A stretch of 13,048 bases of DNA from an uncultured Armatimonadota bacterium (GCA_937875395.1 CALNCU010000273.1:1-13048), one strand, 5' to 3'; shown: positions 1-8,143, numbered from the stretch's first letter. The notes: a model not told the origin generated them from the letters alone. A program made the numbers and translations.

Positions 1-1
1 C

Positions 2-337
2 ATAGTAGCCGGAGTAATCCTGTTCATGCTTGTTGCAGAACTCTTTACAAGCGATGCAGCTATAATACTTCTGGTATTTCTGCTAATATTTGCATGGCGG
101 CAGGTAGGCGGGTTCTTTCAGTACGTTATAACCACAAAAGACCCGTCGGAGAAGCAGCTGAAGGCCGGGATTGCGGCGGGTGAAGAGCTGCTTTGCGCCT
201 ACAGGGAGAACCCTGCAAAAAGGGTAGGGCGTTGGCAGAGGATATGGCATACCGGTATGCCTCAGATTATTACCGGCGTGATAATTGTAATGGCCTTGGA
301 GGAAGTTCTTGCCGGGTACTTCCCCGGAATTTTATAA
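2..337 (+). CDS. Small integral membrane protein, probably 5'-truncated by the window edge
   Basis: The reading frame is open from base 2, so the gene may begin outside the window. An ATG at 26 with GGAG at 11-14 (11 nt spacing, rather long) is an alternative start giving 103 residues. The N-terminal part is strongly hydrophobic and forms one or two membrane segments. A charged cytoplasm-like middle follows (KDPSEKQLKAG, then a basic stretch NPAKRVGRW), and a last hydrophobic segment (IITGVIIVMALEEVLAGYF) ends the protein. I do not recognise the family. The stop is 14 nt before the next start, so the two genes are probably co-transcribed. The coding call is moderately secure; function is unknown. 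Confidence 0.6.
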   Translation: MVAGVILFMLVAELFTSDAAIILLVFLLIFAWRQVGGFFQYVITTKDPSEKQLKAGIAAGEELLCAYRENPAKRVGRWQRIWHTGMPQIITGVIIVMALEEVLAGYFPGIL

Positions 338-351
338 TTTGGAGTATAAAA

Positions 352-567
352 ATGTCATCCGGCTTCAGGGTTTTAAAGAGCACAAAAATAGAAGAAGTAG
401 TGCGCAGATCTGTGGCTGCAAGGGATGTCTTTGCCCGGCACGGAATGGAATGCTATGCCTGCTTTGCATCCTCCGCAGAAACAGTTGAAGAAGGCGCACT
501 CATGCACGATATAGATGTAGACCTGCTTGTAAAAGAGCTGAATGCCGCCTGCCGCTCAGAGGAATAG
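352..567 (+). CDS. DUF1858-type (hybrid-cluster-associated) redox disulfide mini-protein
   Basis: This 71-residue protein has the architecture of the DUF1858 / hybrid cluster protein-associated redox disulfide family: a short helical N-terminus (IEEVVRRSVAARDVFARHGM), then a CxxC pair (C34-Y-A-C37), then a C-terminal segment ending DIDVDLLVKELNAA. Family members are small cytoplasmic proteins thought to use the CxxC for thiol-disulfide or metal chemistry; the substrate is unknown. The start at 352 is chosen because GGAG at 341-344 sits 7 nt upstream and family members begin about here. The frame is open further upstream, but that extension overlaps the preceding gene and has no family resemblance. 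It lies 53 nt before argS, probably in the same transcript. Confidence 0.85.
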   Translation: MSSGFRVLKSTKIEEVVRRSVAARDVFARHGMECYACFASSAETVEEGALMHDIDVDLLVKELNAACRSEE

Positions 568-620
568 CGGCCGGGATCAAAATGCAAACAAAATGCGTAT
601 AAATAGATAGGGATGGAGAA

Positions 621-2291
621 ATGATCAGGGAAAAGTTGGCAGAGAGCATAAGAAGATCACTCACAGACGCACAGACCGAAGGAGTGATTAGTTTCGGCAT
701 GTTGCCGGAAATAGAGCTGGAGGTGCCCAAGAACACCCAGTTTGGGGATTTCACCACAAACGCGGCCATGGTACTTGCAAAAGAGGCCGGGATGCCGCCT
801 CGCAAGGTTGCAGAGGTAATCCTCTCCCACCTGCATGCACAAGATATAGTGGAACGCACAGAGATTGCCGGGCCGGGGTTTATTAACTTCTACCTTAAAC
901 CAACCTGGCTGCACGATGCGCTCTGCCGGATAGCAACCCAGGGTGCGCAGTACGGGCGTTCAGACGTAGGGCAGGGCACCCGCATTCAGGTGGAGTTTGT
1001 AAGCGCAAATCCCAACGGCCCTATCCACGTGGCGCACGGGCGTGGCGCGGCAACTGGCGATGTTATATCCAGCATGCTCTCCGCACTTGGGTTTGATGTA
1101 ACCCGCGAATTTTACGTAAACGATGCCGTAAACAGCAAACAGATGCAGAACTTTGGGAAATCCGTGCACGCCCGCTACATGCAGGCGCTGGGCCACGACT
1201 TCCCCATGCCGGAGGACGCCTACCAGGGCGAATACGTAATAGACATTGCAAAAGACATAGTAAAGGAGTACGGAGACAGGTTCCTATCCATGTCGGTGGA
1301 AGAACGCATCCGCACCTTTACAGACCTTGCCAAGGAGCAAATGCTGGAGCTTCAGAAGAAAGACCTTGCAGACTTTGGCGTAAAATTTGACGTCTGGTTT
1401 TCCGAGCAGACCTTGCATGAGAGCGGCAAGGTAGCCCGCGTCATAGAGATACTAAAAGAGAGGGGCTATGCATACGAAAAATCCGGCGCAGTGTGGCTGA
1501 AATCTACAGCGTTCGGCGATGATAAAGACAGGGCGCTTGTAAGAAGCAACGGTCAGCCCACATATATTGCCGCAGATGCAGCGTATCATCTGGATAAATT
1601 CAACCGCGGGTTCGAAAAGGTTATAGACTGCTGGGGCCCGGATCACCACGGTTACATAGCCCGCACAAAGGCGGCGGTTGCGGCGCTTGGGTGCGACCCG
1701 TCAAAACTTGATATTATCATCTACCAGGCCGTGCGGCTGTTTGCCGGCGGTGAAATGGTAATGATGTCTAAAAGAGCAGGAGATGTAGTACTCCTGTCTG
1801 AACTGGTAGCAGAGGTAGGAAAGGATGCAGCACGGTTCTTCTTCCTGATGAGAAGCACCGACAGCAACCTGGATTTTGATCTTGAACTGGCAAAATCCCA
1901 GTCTAACGATAATCCGGTATACTACGTTCAGTATGCCCATGCACGCATATGCAGCATACTAAGGAAGGCAGAAGAGATGGGCGTGCCTGTACGCCGTGCG
2001 TGCGATACAGACCTTACGCCGCTTGGGCATGAGGCGGAAATCTCCCTCATAAAAAAGCTGGCGGAGTTCCCGGATACCGTTGCAGAGGCGGGTCTTGCCT
2101 ATGAGCCGCACAGGTTAACAAGGTATTGCCAGGATCTTGCAGCAATCTTCCACACGTTCTACACTGAATGCAGAGTTATGGGCGAAGACCCGGCGCTTAC
2201 AAACGCGCGGCTGGCGCTTGTAGATTCTGCCAGAATTGTGCTGCAGAATGCACTTGGGCTGCTTGGGATCAGCGCTCCTAGCACAATGTAA
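621..2291 (+). CDS. argS: Arginyl-tRNA synthetase (class I)
   Basis: This 556-residue cytoplasmic enzyme charges tRNA-Arg with arginine using ATP. An N-terminal additional domain (residues about 1-110, containing FGDFTTNAAMVLAKEAG) precedes the class I catalytic core. The ArgRS signature VEFVSANPNGPIHVAHGRG places the HIGH-equivalent HVAH at residues 136-139. The KMSK-loop equivalent is MSKR at 382-385, followed by GDVV. CWGPDHHGY is the typical conserved core stretch. The C-terminal half is the all-helical anticodon-binding DALR domain (PVYYVQYAHARICSILRKAEEMG onward). Length is normal for the family. The start has GGAG (from GGGATGGAGAA) just upstream. The gene is followed after 20 nt by the secreted glycosidase-like gene. 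Confidence 0.98.
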   Translation: MIREKLAESIRRSLTDAQTEGVISFGMLPEIELEVPKNTQFGDFTTNAAMVLAKEAGMPPRKVAEVILSHLHAQDIVERTEIAGPGFINFYLKPTWLHDALCRIATQGAQYGRSDVGQGTRIQVEFVSANPNGPIHVAHGRGAATGDVISSMLSALGFDVTREFYVNDAVNSKQMQNFGKSVHARYMQALGHDFPMPEDAYQGEYVIDIAKDIVKEYGDRFLSMSVEERIRTFTDLAKEQMLELQKKDLADFGVKFDVWFSEQTLHESGKVARVIEILKERGYAYEKSGAVWLKSTAFGDDKDRALVRSNGQPTYIAADAAYHLDKFNRGFEKVIDCWGPDHHGYIARTKAAVAALGCDPSKLDIIIYQAVRLFAGGEMVMMSKRAGDVVLLSELVAEVGKDAARFFFLMRSTDSNLDFDLELAKSQSNDNPVYYVQYAHARICSILRKAEEMGVPVRRACDTDLTPLGHEAEISLIKKLAEFPDTVAEAGLAYEPHRLTRYCQDLAAIFHTFYTECRVMGEDPALTNARLALVDSARIVLQNALGLLGISAPSTM

Positions 2292-2311
2292 AACCAGGGA
2301 GGGCCAGAGGA

Positions 2312-4381
2312 GTGGTTAAAAGAACCATCCGGCCGTATTCTTTAATAGCGGTCGCTCTTGCAGTGCTTGCGCTTGCTTCGGCAGGCATGGCCGGCACCTA
2401 TAAAGACCGCAACGGAAGCATTCACCAATGGACAATAAACCCTTCCCATGCGCTTATATGGGAAGGCTCGGCATACCTGCCCTTTGGTATAGTTCTGGAA
2501 TCAAAGTACCTTGCATCCGGCCAGACGGAAGAGAACTATTCTGCCGATTCGTTAGCGGTACAGACGCTTAAATCCGCCGGGATAGGGGATATAATTCTAC
2601 GTGCAGGCAAGGGGATTTCCGCTATACCCCCGGAAGCTGTGCAGCGGGTAATAGATCTGCTTGAATCCGCCGGAATCAGGTACGGAGTAGAGATATCCGA
2701 TCCGCCGTATACGCCCCTTACCGGATACGTAATCCAGCCCTCTGTGAACCGCTATGATGGCATCCGCCAGCCGGGCGAAATTACACGCAAAGTAGAGGAT
2801 ACCAAAACCGCCGTCTACGTTATCTGCGACGCCAGATCGGGGGATATAGCATCCACCGGACAGGTAGTTGCCGCGGGTGGGCAGATAGCAGTGCCAAACA
2901 AAGTCCGGTCAAGCAGAGACCAGGTGCTTCTGTACTACCCGCAAAAAGTCTTTACAAGCGAATCCCGGGAACGCGGGCTGCCGGACCTCTGGAGCAGTTA
3001 TGACCATCACAGAGATAATATAGTAGGCGTTCTGTCCAAGGTGAAGTTTGGGCCTGGACTCCGGTTCTTCATAGACCCGTTCTCAGAATACTTTGGCGTG
3101 CGCGGAGACGTGCGGTACACTATCCCCGCCTCCCCTGAATTCCGCATGGAATACACCGCCTGGCTTGCAAGAAAGTACGGCAACATGGGCGATCTTGACC
3201 TTGCCTGGGGAATACTTCAGCACGATATTGCCTCATATGCAGAGGCGGCGCGCCTTATCCCTCTCTGGCAAGGCACAAGGGGAGTAGCCGCCGTATATGA
3301 TGATACAACCGGCAAGTACCATAAAGTAGATACCCCCCGCAGCAGCTTCTGGTCGGATTTTGCAGAGTTCAGGGCGTTCTCCGTGCGGGCATATATGGAC
3401 GGAATGGCCGATGTAGTAAAACGTTCGGTAGCCGAAGTGCCGGTAGTATACACGGCCTCCGGGTTTGAGCCGTTCTTTGTGGGCAGAAGCTCTACCGGGT
3501 TTGATGGGCTTGCCGTACCCGCTGCAGACGGAGATGCCACACTTGCTGCTAGAGCAGGGCGGGTGTTCTCTATGTCCGAAACCGCAATAAGGGAAGAATG
3601 GATAATCTCCAGGCTCAAACCCGCAGATACAATCTACGGCACGCGGGCAGACCTGTACGGCGCACTCAATACGCTTAGGGGCCTTGGCACAAAAGGCTTC
3701 TTCCTTGATGTTAAAGCAGATTCCCCATCATACATAACTCTTTTGGGCTGGCTGTCTGATTTTGCCAAGACAGTTGTCCGCGACAAGCAGTTTGCAGGAT
3801 TTGCGCCCAGGGTCGTCTACTATCCCGCAAGCCTGGAAAGAGGGGCTGTGCGGCAATTTACAAGCGGCGTATGGTGGCTTCCCTCTCTCTCACCCGGCAT
3901 GGAGATAAAAACCGGGGGAGACCTTGCCGCCTACATTATGGTGCATCCCGTGACAAAAGATGCAGAGATCTACGTCTGGTCTCCAAAGCAAGACACCACC
4001 ATACACCTGGCGATCAGGGACAGCATCACCGTTGTTAACTCTAACGGAGAATCCTCCAATATAAAACAGAAGAACGGCAGGGTGGCCGTGCGAGTGGGGC
4101 GTGATCCTGTTGCGCTTAGAGGCGTTTCAATGGAACAGTTTATACCGGTAGAGGCAGTAGAGGACGCCATGGCAAAGCTTAGCCAGCTTATGGATAAAGC
4201 CAAAAGAAAGCTCATAGATACCACTGCGTACGAAGCTGCCCTGCAAAGAGCCCAGGGGCTTCTATCCAACAACCAGGTTTCAGTGGCGCTGGATATGGTA
4301 AGAGTCTCTGTAGATGAACTATCTGTACGCCTGAGGGGTCTTGAATCCGAACCGGTAAACGTGACGGGGCTGGGCATATGA
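2312..4381 (+). CDS. Secreted glycoside hydrolase family 42-like protein
   Basis: The start is GTG with purine-rich GGGAGGG and AGAGG sequences just upstream. A signal peptide is clear: basic MVKRTIR, hydrophobic residues 9-24, and a likely cleavage after A27 (AGMA/GT), so the 689-residue protein is exported. The region at about 40-310 reads as a TIM-barrel glycosidase of the GH-A clan. The stretch WLARKYGNMGDLDLAWG (284-300) closely matches the 'WL..KYG...LN.aWG' signature of GH42 beta-galactosidase-like enzymes. E259 in IDPFSEYFG is a candidate barrel acid. I cannot identify both catalytic glutamates, so activity and substrate are open. The last about 90 residues are helical, possibly coiled-coil. 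The stop overlaps the next start (ATGA), implying translational coupling to the dehydrogenase, which may process a released sugar. Confidence 0.7.
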   Translation: MVKRTIRPYSLIAVALAVLALASAGMAGTYKDRNGSIHQWTINPSHALIWEGSAYLPFGIVLESKYLASGQTEENYSADSLAVQTLKSAGIGDIILRAGKGISAIPPEAVQRVIDLLESAGIRYGVEISDPPYTPLTGYVIQPSVNRYDGIRQPGEITRKVEDTKTAVYVICDARSGDIASTGQVVAAGGQIAVPNKVRSSRDQVLLYYPQKVFTSESRERGLPDLWSSYDHHRDNIVGVLSKVKFGPGLRFFIDPFSEYFGVRGDVRYTIPASPEFRMEYTAWLARKYGNMGDLDLAWGILQHDIASYAEAARLIPLWQGTRGVAAVYDDTTGKYHKVDTPRSSFWSDFAEFRAFSVRAYMDGMADVVKRSVAEVPVVYTASGFEPFFVGRSSTGFDGLAVPAADGDATLAARAGRVFSMSETAIREEWIISRLKPADTIYGTRADLYGALNTLRGLGTKGFFLDVKADSPSYITLLGWLSDFAKTVVRDKQFAGFAPRVVYYPASLERGAVRQFTSGVWWLPSLSPGMEIKTGGDLAAYIMVHPVTKDAEIYVWSPKQDTTIHLAIRDSITVVNSNGESSNIKQKNGRVAVRVGRDPVALRGVSMEQFIPVEAVEDAMAKLSQLMDKAKRKLIDTTAYEAALQRAQGLLSNNQVSVALDMVRVSVDELSVRLRGLESEPVNVTGLGI

Positions 4382-5397
4382 AGGCAGTAATTTTTAGCGA
4401 ACCCAATAAGTTTTCTGTAGAGGAACGGAGCATTCCGTCCGTGGGAGAGCTGGATGCGCTCATCCGCGTGCATGCCTGCGGGATATGCGGCACAGATATC
4501 CACATACTGCACGGCGAGCACATAGTCCGTTTTCCGGTAATACCCGGCCACGAATTCTCCGGCGAGGTGGTAGAAGTAGGCAGCTGTGTAACGGGTGTGA
4601 AGGTGGGCGACAGGGTAACCGTAGACCCAAACATTGTAGACAGAACCTGCTTCTTCTGCAGAAGGGGTGAGATCAACCTGTGCGAAAATCTGACGGCTGT
4701 TGGCGTAAACTATAACGGCGGCTTTGCAGAATACGCTTCCGTACCGGCGGAACAGGTATATTTAATACCGGAGAATGTGAGTTTGGATGAAGCCGCCCTT
4801 GCAGAGCCGTTATCCTGCTGCATACACGGCATGGATAGAGCAGGGGTGCGCACGGGAGATACTGTGCTGGTGCTAGGTGCCGGAGGAATAGGGCTTATAC
4901 TTATCCAGCTTGCACGCGCTGCCGGCGCCGGGCGGATACTGGTAAGCGAGCCCGACCCCGGAAAACGCAAGTTGGCCGCCTTATTTGGTGCCGGTGAACT
5001 GATAGACCCTTCATCAGAAGATGTATTGCAGAGAGTCTTTAATATTACCCGCGTTGGCGCAGATGTGGTAATAGAGAGTGCCGGGCGGAAAGAGACGGCG
5101 GAGATGGCTCCCAAACTTGCCAGGCGCGGGGGAACGGTGCTTCAGTTTGGTGTTGTAAGCCCGGACAAGATGGTTTCCCTGGCCCCGTACGATATATTCT
5201 ACCGGGAACTAAAAATAACAGGGTCATTTGTAAACCCGTTTACGCACGCCCGCGCCGTAGAGATGCTCTCTACAAAACAGGTGGATGTGCTGCCGGTTAT
5301 AAGCCATCGGTTTGCGATGGAGAACATATCAGAGGCGCTCCGTGTTGCCCAGAGCCGGGACGCGATTAAAGTGCTTGTTATGTCGCAGACCGGGTAG
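4378..5397 (+). CDS. Zinc-dependent medium-chain dehydrogenase/reductase (sorbitol/threonine dehydrogenase-like)
   Basis: At 339 residues this is a typical medium-chain alcohol/polyol dehydrogenase. Catalytic zinc ligands are C37 (CGICGTD), H58 and E59 (PGHEFSGEV), with E143 in AEPL. The Rossmann fold has GAGGIG at 167-172, and the next strand ends in acidic E191 (VSEPDPGKR), which favours NAD over NADP. The structural-zinc lobe is C91-F-F-C94 with C102, but the usual first cysteine is D88 (NIVDRTC), so the lobe is D-C-C-C. Such enzymes oxidise secondary alcohols of polyols, sugars or amino acids; the substrate cannot be read from sequence. The start overlaps the stop of the glycosidase-like gene by 4 nt, suggesting one operon for carbohydrate use. 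The stop is TAG. Confidence 0.92.
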   Translation: MKAVIFSEPNKFSVEERSIPSVGELDALIRVHACGICGTDIHILHGEHIVRFPVIPGHEFSGEVVEVGSCVTGVKVGDRVTVDPNIVDRTCFFCRRGEINLCENLTAVGVNYNGGFAEYASVPAEQVYLIPENVSLDEAALAEPLSCCIHGMDRAGVRTGDTVLVLGAGGIGLILIQLARAAGAGRILVSEPDPGKRKLAALFGAGELIDPSSEDVLQRVFNITRVGADVVIESAGRKETAEMAPKLARRGGTVLQFGVVSPDKMVSLAPYDIFYRELKITGSFVNPFTHARAVEMLSTKQVDVLPVISHRFAMENISEALRVAQSRDAIKVLVMSQTG

Positions 5398-5433
5398 CTC
5401 CTGCCTCTAATTGAATAAAGTTTCATGCGGGGG

Positions 5434-5462
5434 TTTACAAACGGGTCTAAAAATGATATACT
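5434..5462 (+). promoter_or_regulatory. Promoter of the initiator tRNA gene
   Basis: A -35 element TTTACA (5434-5439) and a -10 element TATACT (5457-5462) are separated by exactly 17 nt, a close match to the sigma-70 consensus. The predicted start, about 7 nt downstream of the -10, falls a few bases before the tRNA 5' end at 5474. This placement is typical of a short-leader tRNA promoter, so the tRNA does not depend on read-through from the upstream operon. Confidence 0.8.
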
Positions 5463-5473
5463 AACAAAGTCGA

Positions 5474-5528
<55 letters not shown>

Positions 5529-5550
<22 letters not shown>

Positions 5551-7064
5551 TTTTTTAAATTATTCCGAATTCTGAACTCCGGGTTTCTTGCATTTATAGT
5601 CATATGCAAGGTCACGGAGTTCTTTTCATTTACGACCACTTCTTTTACAAAAGTGCCCATCAATGCAATCCGCTCTTCTTCTGATATATAATCCCAGGCT
5701 TCGGTCAGTCTTGCCCAGGCACTCTGAACCATCTCTGCTGTCGGACGTATCAGCGTGGACTTGGCGATCAGGTTATCCAATCGTTCAATTTCGGCTGCAG
5801 TTGTATTCTTTTTATATTCAAGGGTATCCAGTTTCGATAGGAGGCTCTGCTGTGCACGTCCAGCTGCCAACAGAGTTGTAAGATTGTTGATCTGCACGTT
5901 AGTAAATTGCAAAAGCTTGCCCAGTTGCCCACGTTGTGCCTTTAGTGATCCATCAGCTTTACTCCAACCCTCCGAATCTCTGATAAGCCTGTGCATTACT
6001 GTACGATGCTCAACGGCATGCTTTATCTCTTTGAGTACAGCTTCATGCAAAGCATCGGCATTAACGCGGCATACAGGGCAGTTAGTCAGTTTCTTTTTGC
6101 CATGATGACATTCGTAATAGCGGACTGCTCCATTTTTCGCACAACTGTTTGTGTATTTGCACCCGCAGTGAGGGCAGGTGATCAGTCCACGCAGATAGTA
6201 TGTGTATTCATCACTTCTAGGACCACGCGTATTTTTCTGTGATGCAGTGCGCAATCTGTCTTGCACCAACTGCCATGTCTCGCGATCTATTAAGGCGGGA
6301 TGGGCGTTGTCATTATGCCATTTTCCAAATTGTTGTATCCCGGTATATGTGCAGTTGGTGAGAAGGTATTTGGTTGTATACATGGTCCACTTTCTGGCAG
6401 TAACGCTGTTTAGATAATCTCGTACGCTGGCTATAGTGTCCTTTTCAAGATACCGGTTGAATGCATGCTCGACTATTTTGGCTTCATCAGGATTAACTAC
6501 AAGTTTCTTGGGCGGTGTTTTGCCATTAGCACTTAACGCTGCTGTTTCAACAGGTACTGCCAGGTAACCGAATGGAATGGTACCACCGCAGAAATACCCT
6601 TGCGCAACCATCTCGCTCATCTTTGTGCTGGTCCACTGACTTACCATCTTAGGGTATATGCCGTCCATCAAAATCGTCATCTCGCGATTCACATGTCCTG
6701 CCAAATCGAGGGTGAAATGTTCCTGCACCAGGACTATAGATACGTTCACCTCATTTAGAAGGTATTCTGCTACGTAATATTGGTTGCCTCTGGCCATTCT
6801 GCTCATGTAAGTACAGCAAACGTAATCAAATAATCCGGCCTTTGCATCCTTAAGTAGCTCCTTCCAGCCAGGGCGGTTCAGGTTAGTTCCTGTTCTGCCT
6901 TCATCGACATACTCACCTGCAAGAATGCCTCCATGTTCATTGATATAACGAGAATTGATCTTGCGCTGGGTGTCTATAGTTGTAAAATCACCCTGTGTTT
7001 GGTCATCAGTACTGCATCTCAGATATATGGCATAACGATTATGTGATGAGGCTTTTTTCCTCAT
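5529..7064 (-). CDS. Large serine recombinase (site-specific integrase)
   Basis: This 511-residue protein has the standard large-serine-recombinase layout. The N-terminal resolvase domain (about 10-150) has the nucleophile S18 in YLRCSTDDQ, with catalytic R16. YVDEGRTGTNLNRPGW follows, and SRMAR at 88-92 stands in for the usual DRLxR. The 'recombinase' DNA-binding domain (about 155-275) contains PFGY. A zinc ribbon has C297/C300 (CPHC), C319 and C329/C332. A coiled-coil segment (about 370-435) and a short C-terminal tail complete it. It cuts and rejoins attP and attB through a phosphoserine intermediate. The start is well supported by AAAGGAG 7 nt upstream. The 3' end overlaps the tRNA by 22 bp. 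It is the likely integrase of the element and is apparently intact. Confidence 0.96.
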
Positions 7065-7103
7065 GTGTAAACTCCTTTATTTTTCTGTTTTCCGTTGTAG
7101 GGC

Positions 7104-7124
7104 AGGGCGGTATAACCCCGCCCT
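7104..7124. repeat. Perfect 7-bp hairpin between the small ORF and the recombinase gene
   Basis: AGGGCGG (7104-7110) and CCGCCCT (7118-7124) form a GC-rich perfect stem with a 7-nt loop, in the 84-nt gap between the two leftward genes. Neither strand has a run of T after it, so it is not a standard intrinsic terminator. It could modulate read-through from the small gene into the recombinase, stabilise the mRNA, or bind a protein. Confidence 0.5.
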
Positions 7125-7148
7125 TGTTAGATTATTACCTGATATAAA

Positions 7149-7334
7149 TCATGCCGCAAGAGAATCATTAGCTGCTACATCACTGGAAGATTTACGTTCT
7201 TCCAAGCAGACCTCTCGTCTCTCAAGGGCCCTAAATAGTATTTCTGTCATCCTTCGGCATCTCTCAATGAAATCATGTTCTTTTGTTTCATGGGGTTCTA
7301 CCTGCACATCGATATGTGCTTTTGATCTAGGCAA
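7149..7334 (-). CDS. Small protein upstream of the integrase; TTG start behind a near-perfect Shine-Dalgarno
   Basis: This leftward ORF ends 84 nt before the recombinase start. An ATG start at 7364 gives 71 residues, but that frame runs through AAAGGAGGTG (about 7339-7348), the full complement of the 16S rRNA 3' end. Such a sequence argues for a start just after it: the in-frame TTG at 7334 is 4 nt beyond the GGAGG core, giving about 61 residues. The protein is charged and helical (HDFIERCRRMTEILFRALERRE) with an alanine/serine-rich tail. I do not recognise a named family. Short helical proteins beside large serine recombinases are common in mobile elements. A role as directionality factor or regulator is an inference from position only. 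Confidence 0.6.
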   Translation of the reverse strand: MPRSKAHIDVQVEPHETKEHDFIERCRRMTEILFRALERREVCLEERKSSSDVAANDSLAA

Positions 7335-7364
7335 TTCACCTCCTTTCGTTATTCTGGATAGCAT

Positions 7365-7668
7365 AGCCTATGCAAAAGCAATAGGTGTTGCCAGTCTTGT
7401 AGATCAGCATAGCCAATATTTCATAAACGATGGTTAAGCTGTTCACTATTGTCGAGAACATACGTTCGTTGCATATTCTTAATCTCGCCATGAAATATTG
7501 CTTTACGCATCGCCAGAATTACGAATGCTTTAGTATCCTAGCGATAACTAATTGTACTTCCTGGAATTCGGTATAGTCAATTAAAGATTTCATTAATTAC
7601 CAACTTCATGTAGACTACTACTCTCCATGGACAAAAGTGCCAATTTTGCATGTTTTCCAGCCTGTAAA
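7365..7668. other. Gene-free interval with a palindrome and a 9-bp direct repeat
   Basis: I see no supportable gene here; the long rightward frame crossing 7063-7437 has no ribosome site and opposes the genes. The segment nearest the small leftward gene carries AGCATAGCC twice in direct orientation (7360-7368 and 7406-7414). The first copy lies largely within the perfect palindrome GCATAG-C-CTATGC (7361-7373). These sit just upstream of the small gene's ribosome site, where an operator for the integrase operon would be expected. I found no convincing -35/-10 pair. The rest holds only short AT-rich inverted repeats. Confidence 0.45.
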
Positions 7669-8061
7669 TCATAAGATGCCCGAAGAGTCATCTTCTTCCT
7701 GAGAAGGCGTTTCTTGCTCGAAATCAGCAGAGTCGTCCTTGGGAATTTCACCCCTAGTTAAGGCATTGTGGAGTGAAGATTCCATTCGTCCCTTTTCAAG
7801 AGCCTCCAACTGCTTATCTATTCCAGGCAGCCCAACCAGTTTGGCAACTCTGTTAATAAGCCTTTTTGGAAATATGATCTGTCCAGCAAACCATTTTCCA
7901 CCATTCTTGCAGTCATAATAATCCGCCATCACTCTCACATCATTACTTTCCGCCCAGTCACCAATAATCTTCAGGGCCTTCTTATCCTCCGTGTAAAGTA
8001 TGGCGCTGTTACGAACTTGCCATATTATGCGCTTATACATTCTCCCCCGTTCTAGCAACAT
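7669..8061 (-). CDS. Hypothetical protein with acidic C-terminal tail
   Basis: Up to 130 residues. The first ATG (8061) has little ribosome site. The second, at 8040 (MYKRIIWQV), has GGGGGAGA directly upstream, giving 123 residues, and may be the true start. The N-terminal about 75 residues look like a small folded alpha/beta domain (ILYTEDKKALKIIGDWAE, then DYYDCKNGGKWFAGQIIFPKR). The C-terminal part is acidic and probably disordered (KDDSADFEQETPSQEEDDSSG). I do not recognise the family. It is transcribed toward the integrase and lies next to the repeat-rich region, so a DNA-binding or replication-control role is possible. The acidic tail would also suit a DNA-mimic or protein-interaction role. 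Both are speculation. Confidence 0.65.
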   Translation of the reverse strand: MLLERGRMYKRIIWQVRNSAILYTEDKKALKIIGDWAESNDVRVMADYYDCKNGGKWFAGQIIFPKRLINRVAKLVGLPGIDKQLEALEKGRMESSLHNALTRGEIPKDDSADFEQETPSQEEDDSSGIL

Positions 8062-8080
8062 ATTTCTTACTATGATTATG

Positions 8081-8143
8081 ATAAAGTCAATGTATGGAAG
8101 AGAACTCTAAAGTTTGCTTATTCTCTTCCACCATTGACTATAT
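8081..8143. repeat. Long imperfect inverted repeat (hairpin, 16-nt loop)
   Basis: The left arm is AGTCAATG (8085-8092), TA, TGGAAGAGAA (8095-8104). The right arm is TTCTCTTCCA (8121-8130), C, CATTGACT (8132-8139). After one A/A mismatch the stem continues with ATA/TAT at 8081-8083 and 8141-8143. About 21 pairs are formed across 63 nt. It lies 20-40 nt upstream of the start of the leftward hypothetical gene, so it would fold in that mRNA leader or bind a dimeric protein in its promoter. It could also be a single-strand origin or a recombination site. Confidence 0.75.

Noticed and set aside
3970..4676. Leftward frames of 150-190 codons across the glycosidase/dehydrogenase boundary
   Set aside because: They are antisense to two well-supported genes, with low-complexity Ser/Thr-rich translations typical of shadow frames.
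5551..5560. Intrinsic terminator after the tRNA
   Set aside because: There is a T6 run right after CCA, but no separate hairpin other than the tRNA fold itself, so I do not call a terminator.
5663..6417. Several rightward frames of 70-116 codons
   Set aside because: They lie antisense to the intact recombinase, whose protein has clear family motifs throughout, so they are shadows.
7063..7437. Rightward 124-codon frame opposite the small gene and recombinase start
   Set aside because: It lacks a ribosome site, overlaps the well-supported leftward small gene and the recombinase leader, and its translation has no domain-like character.
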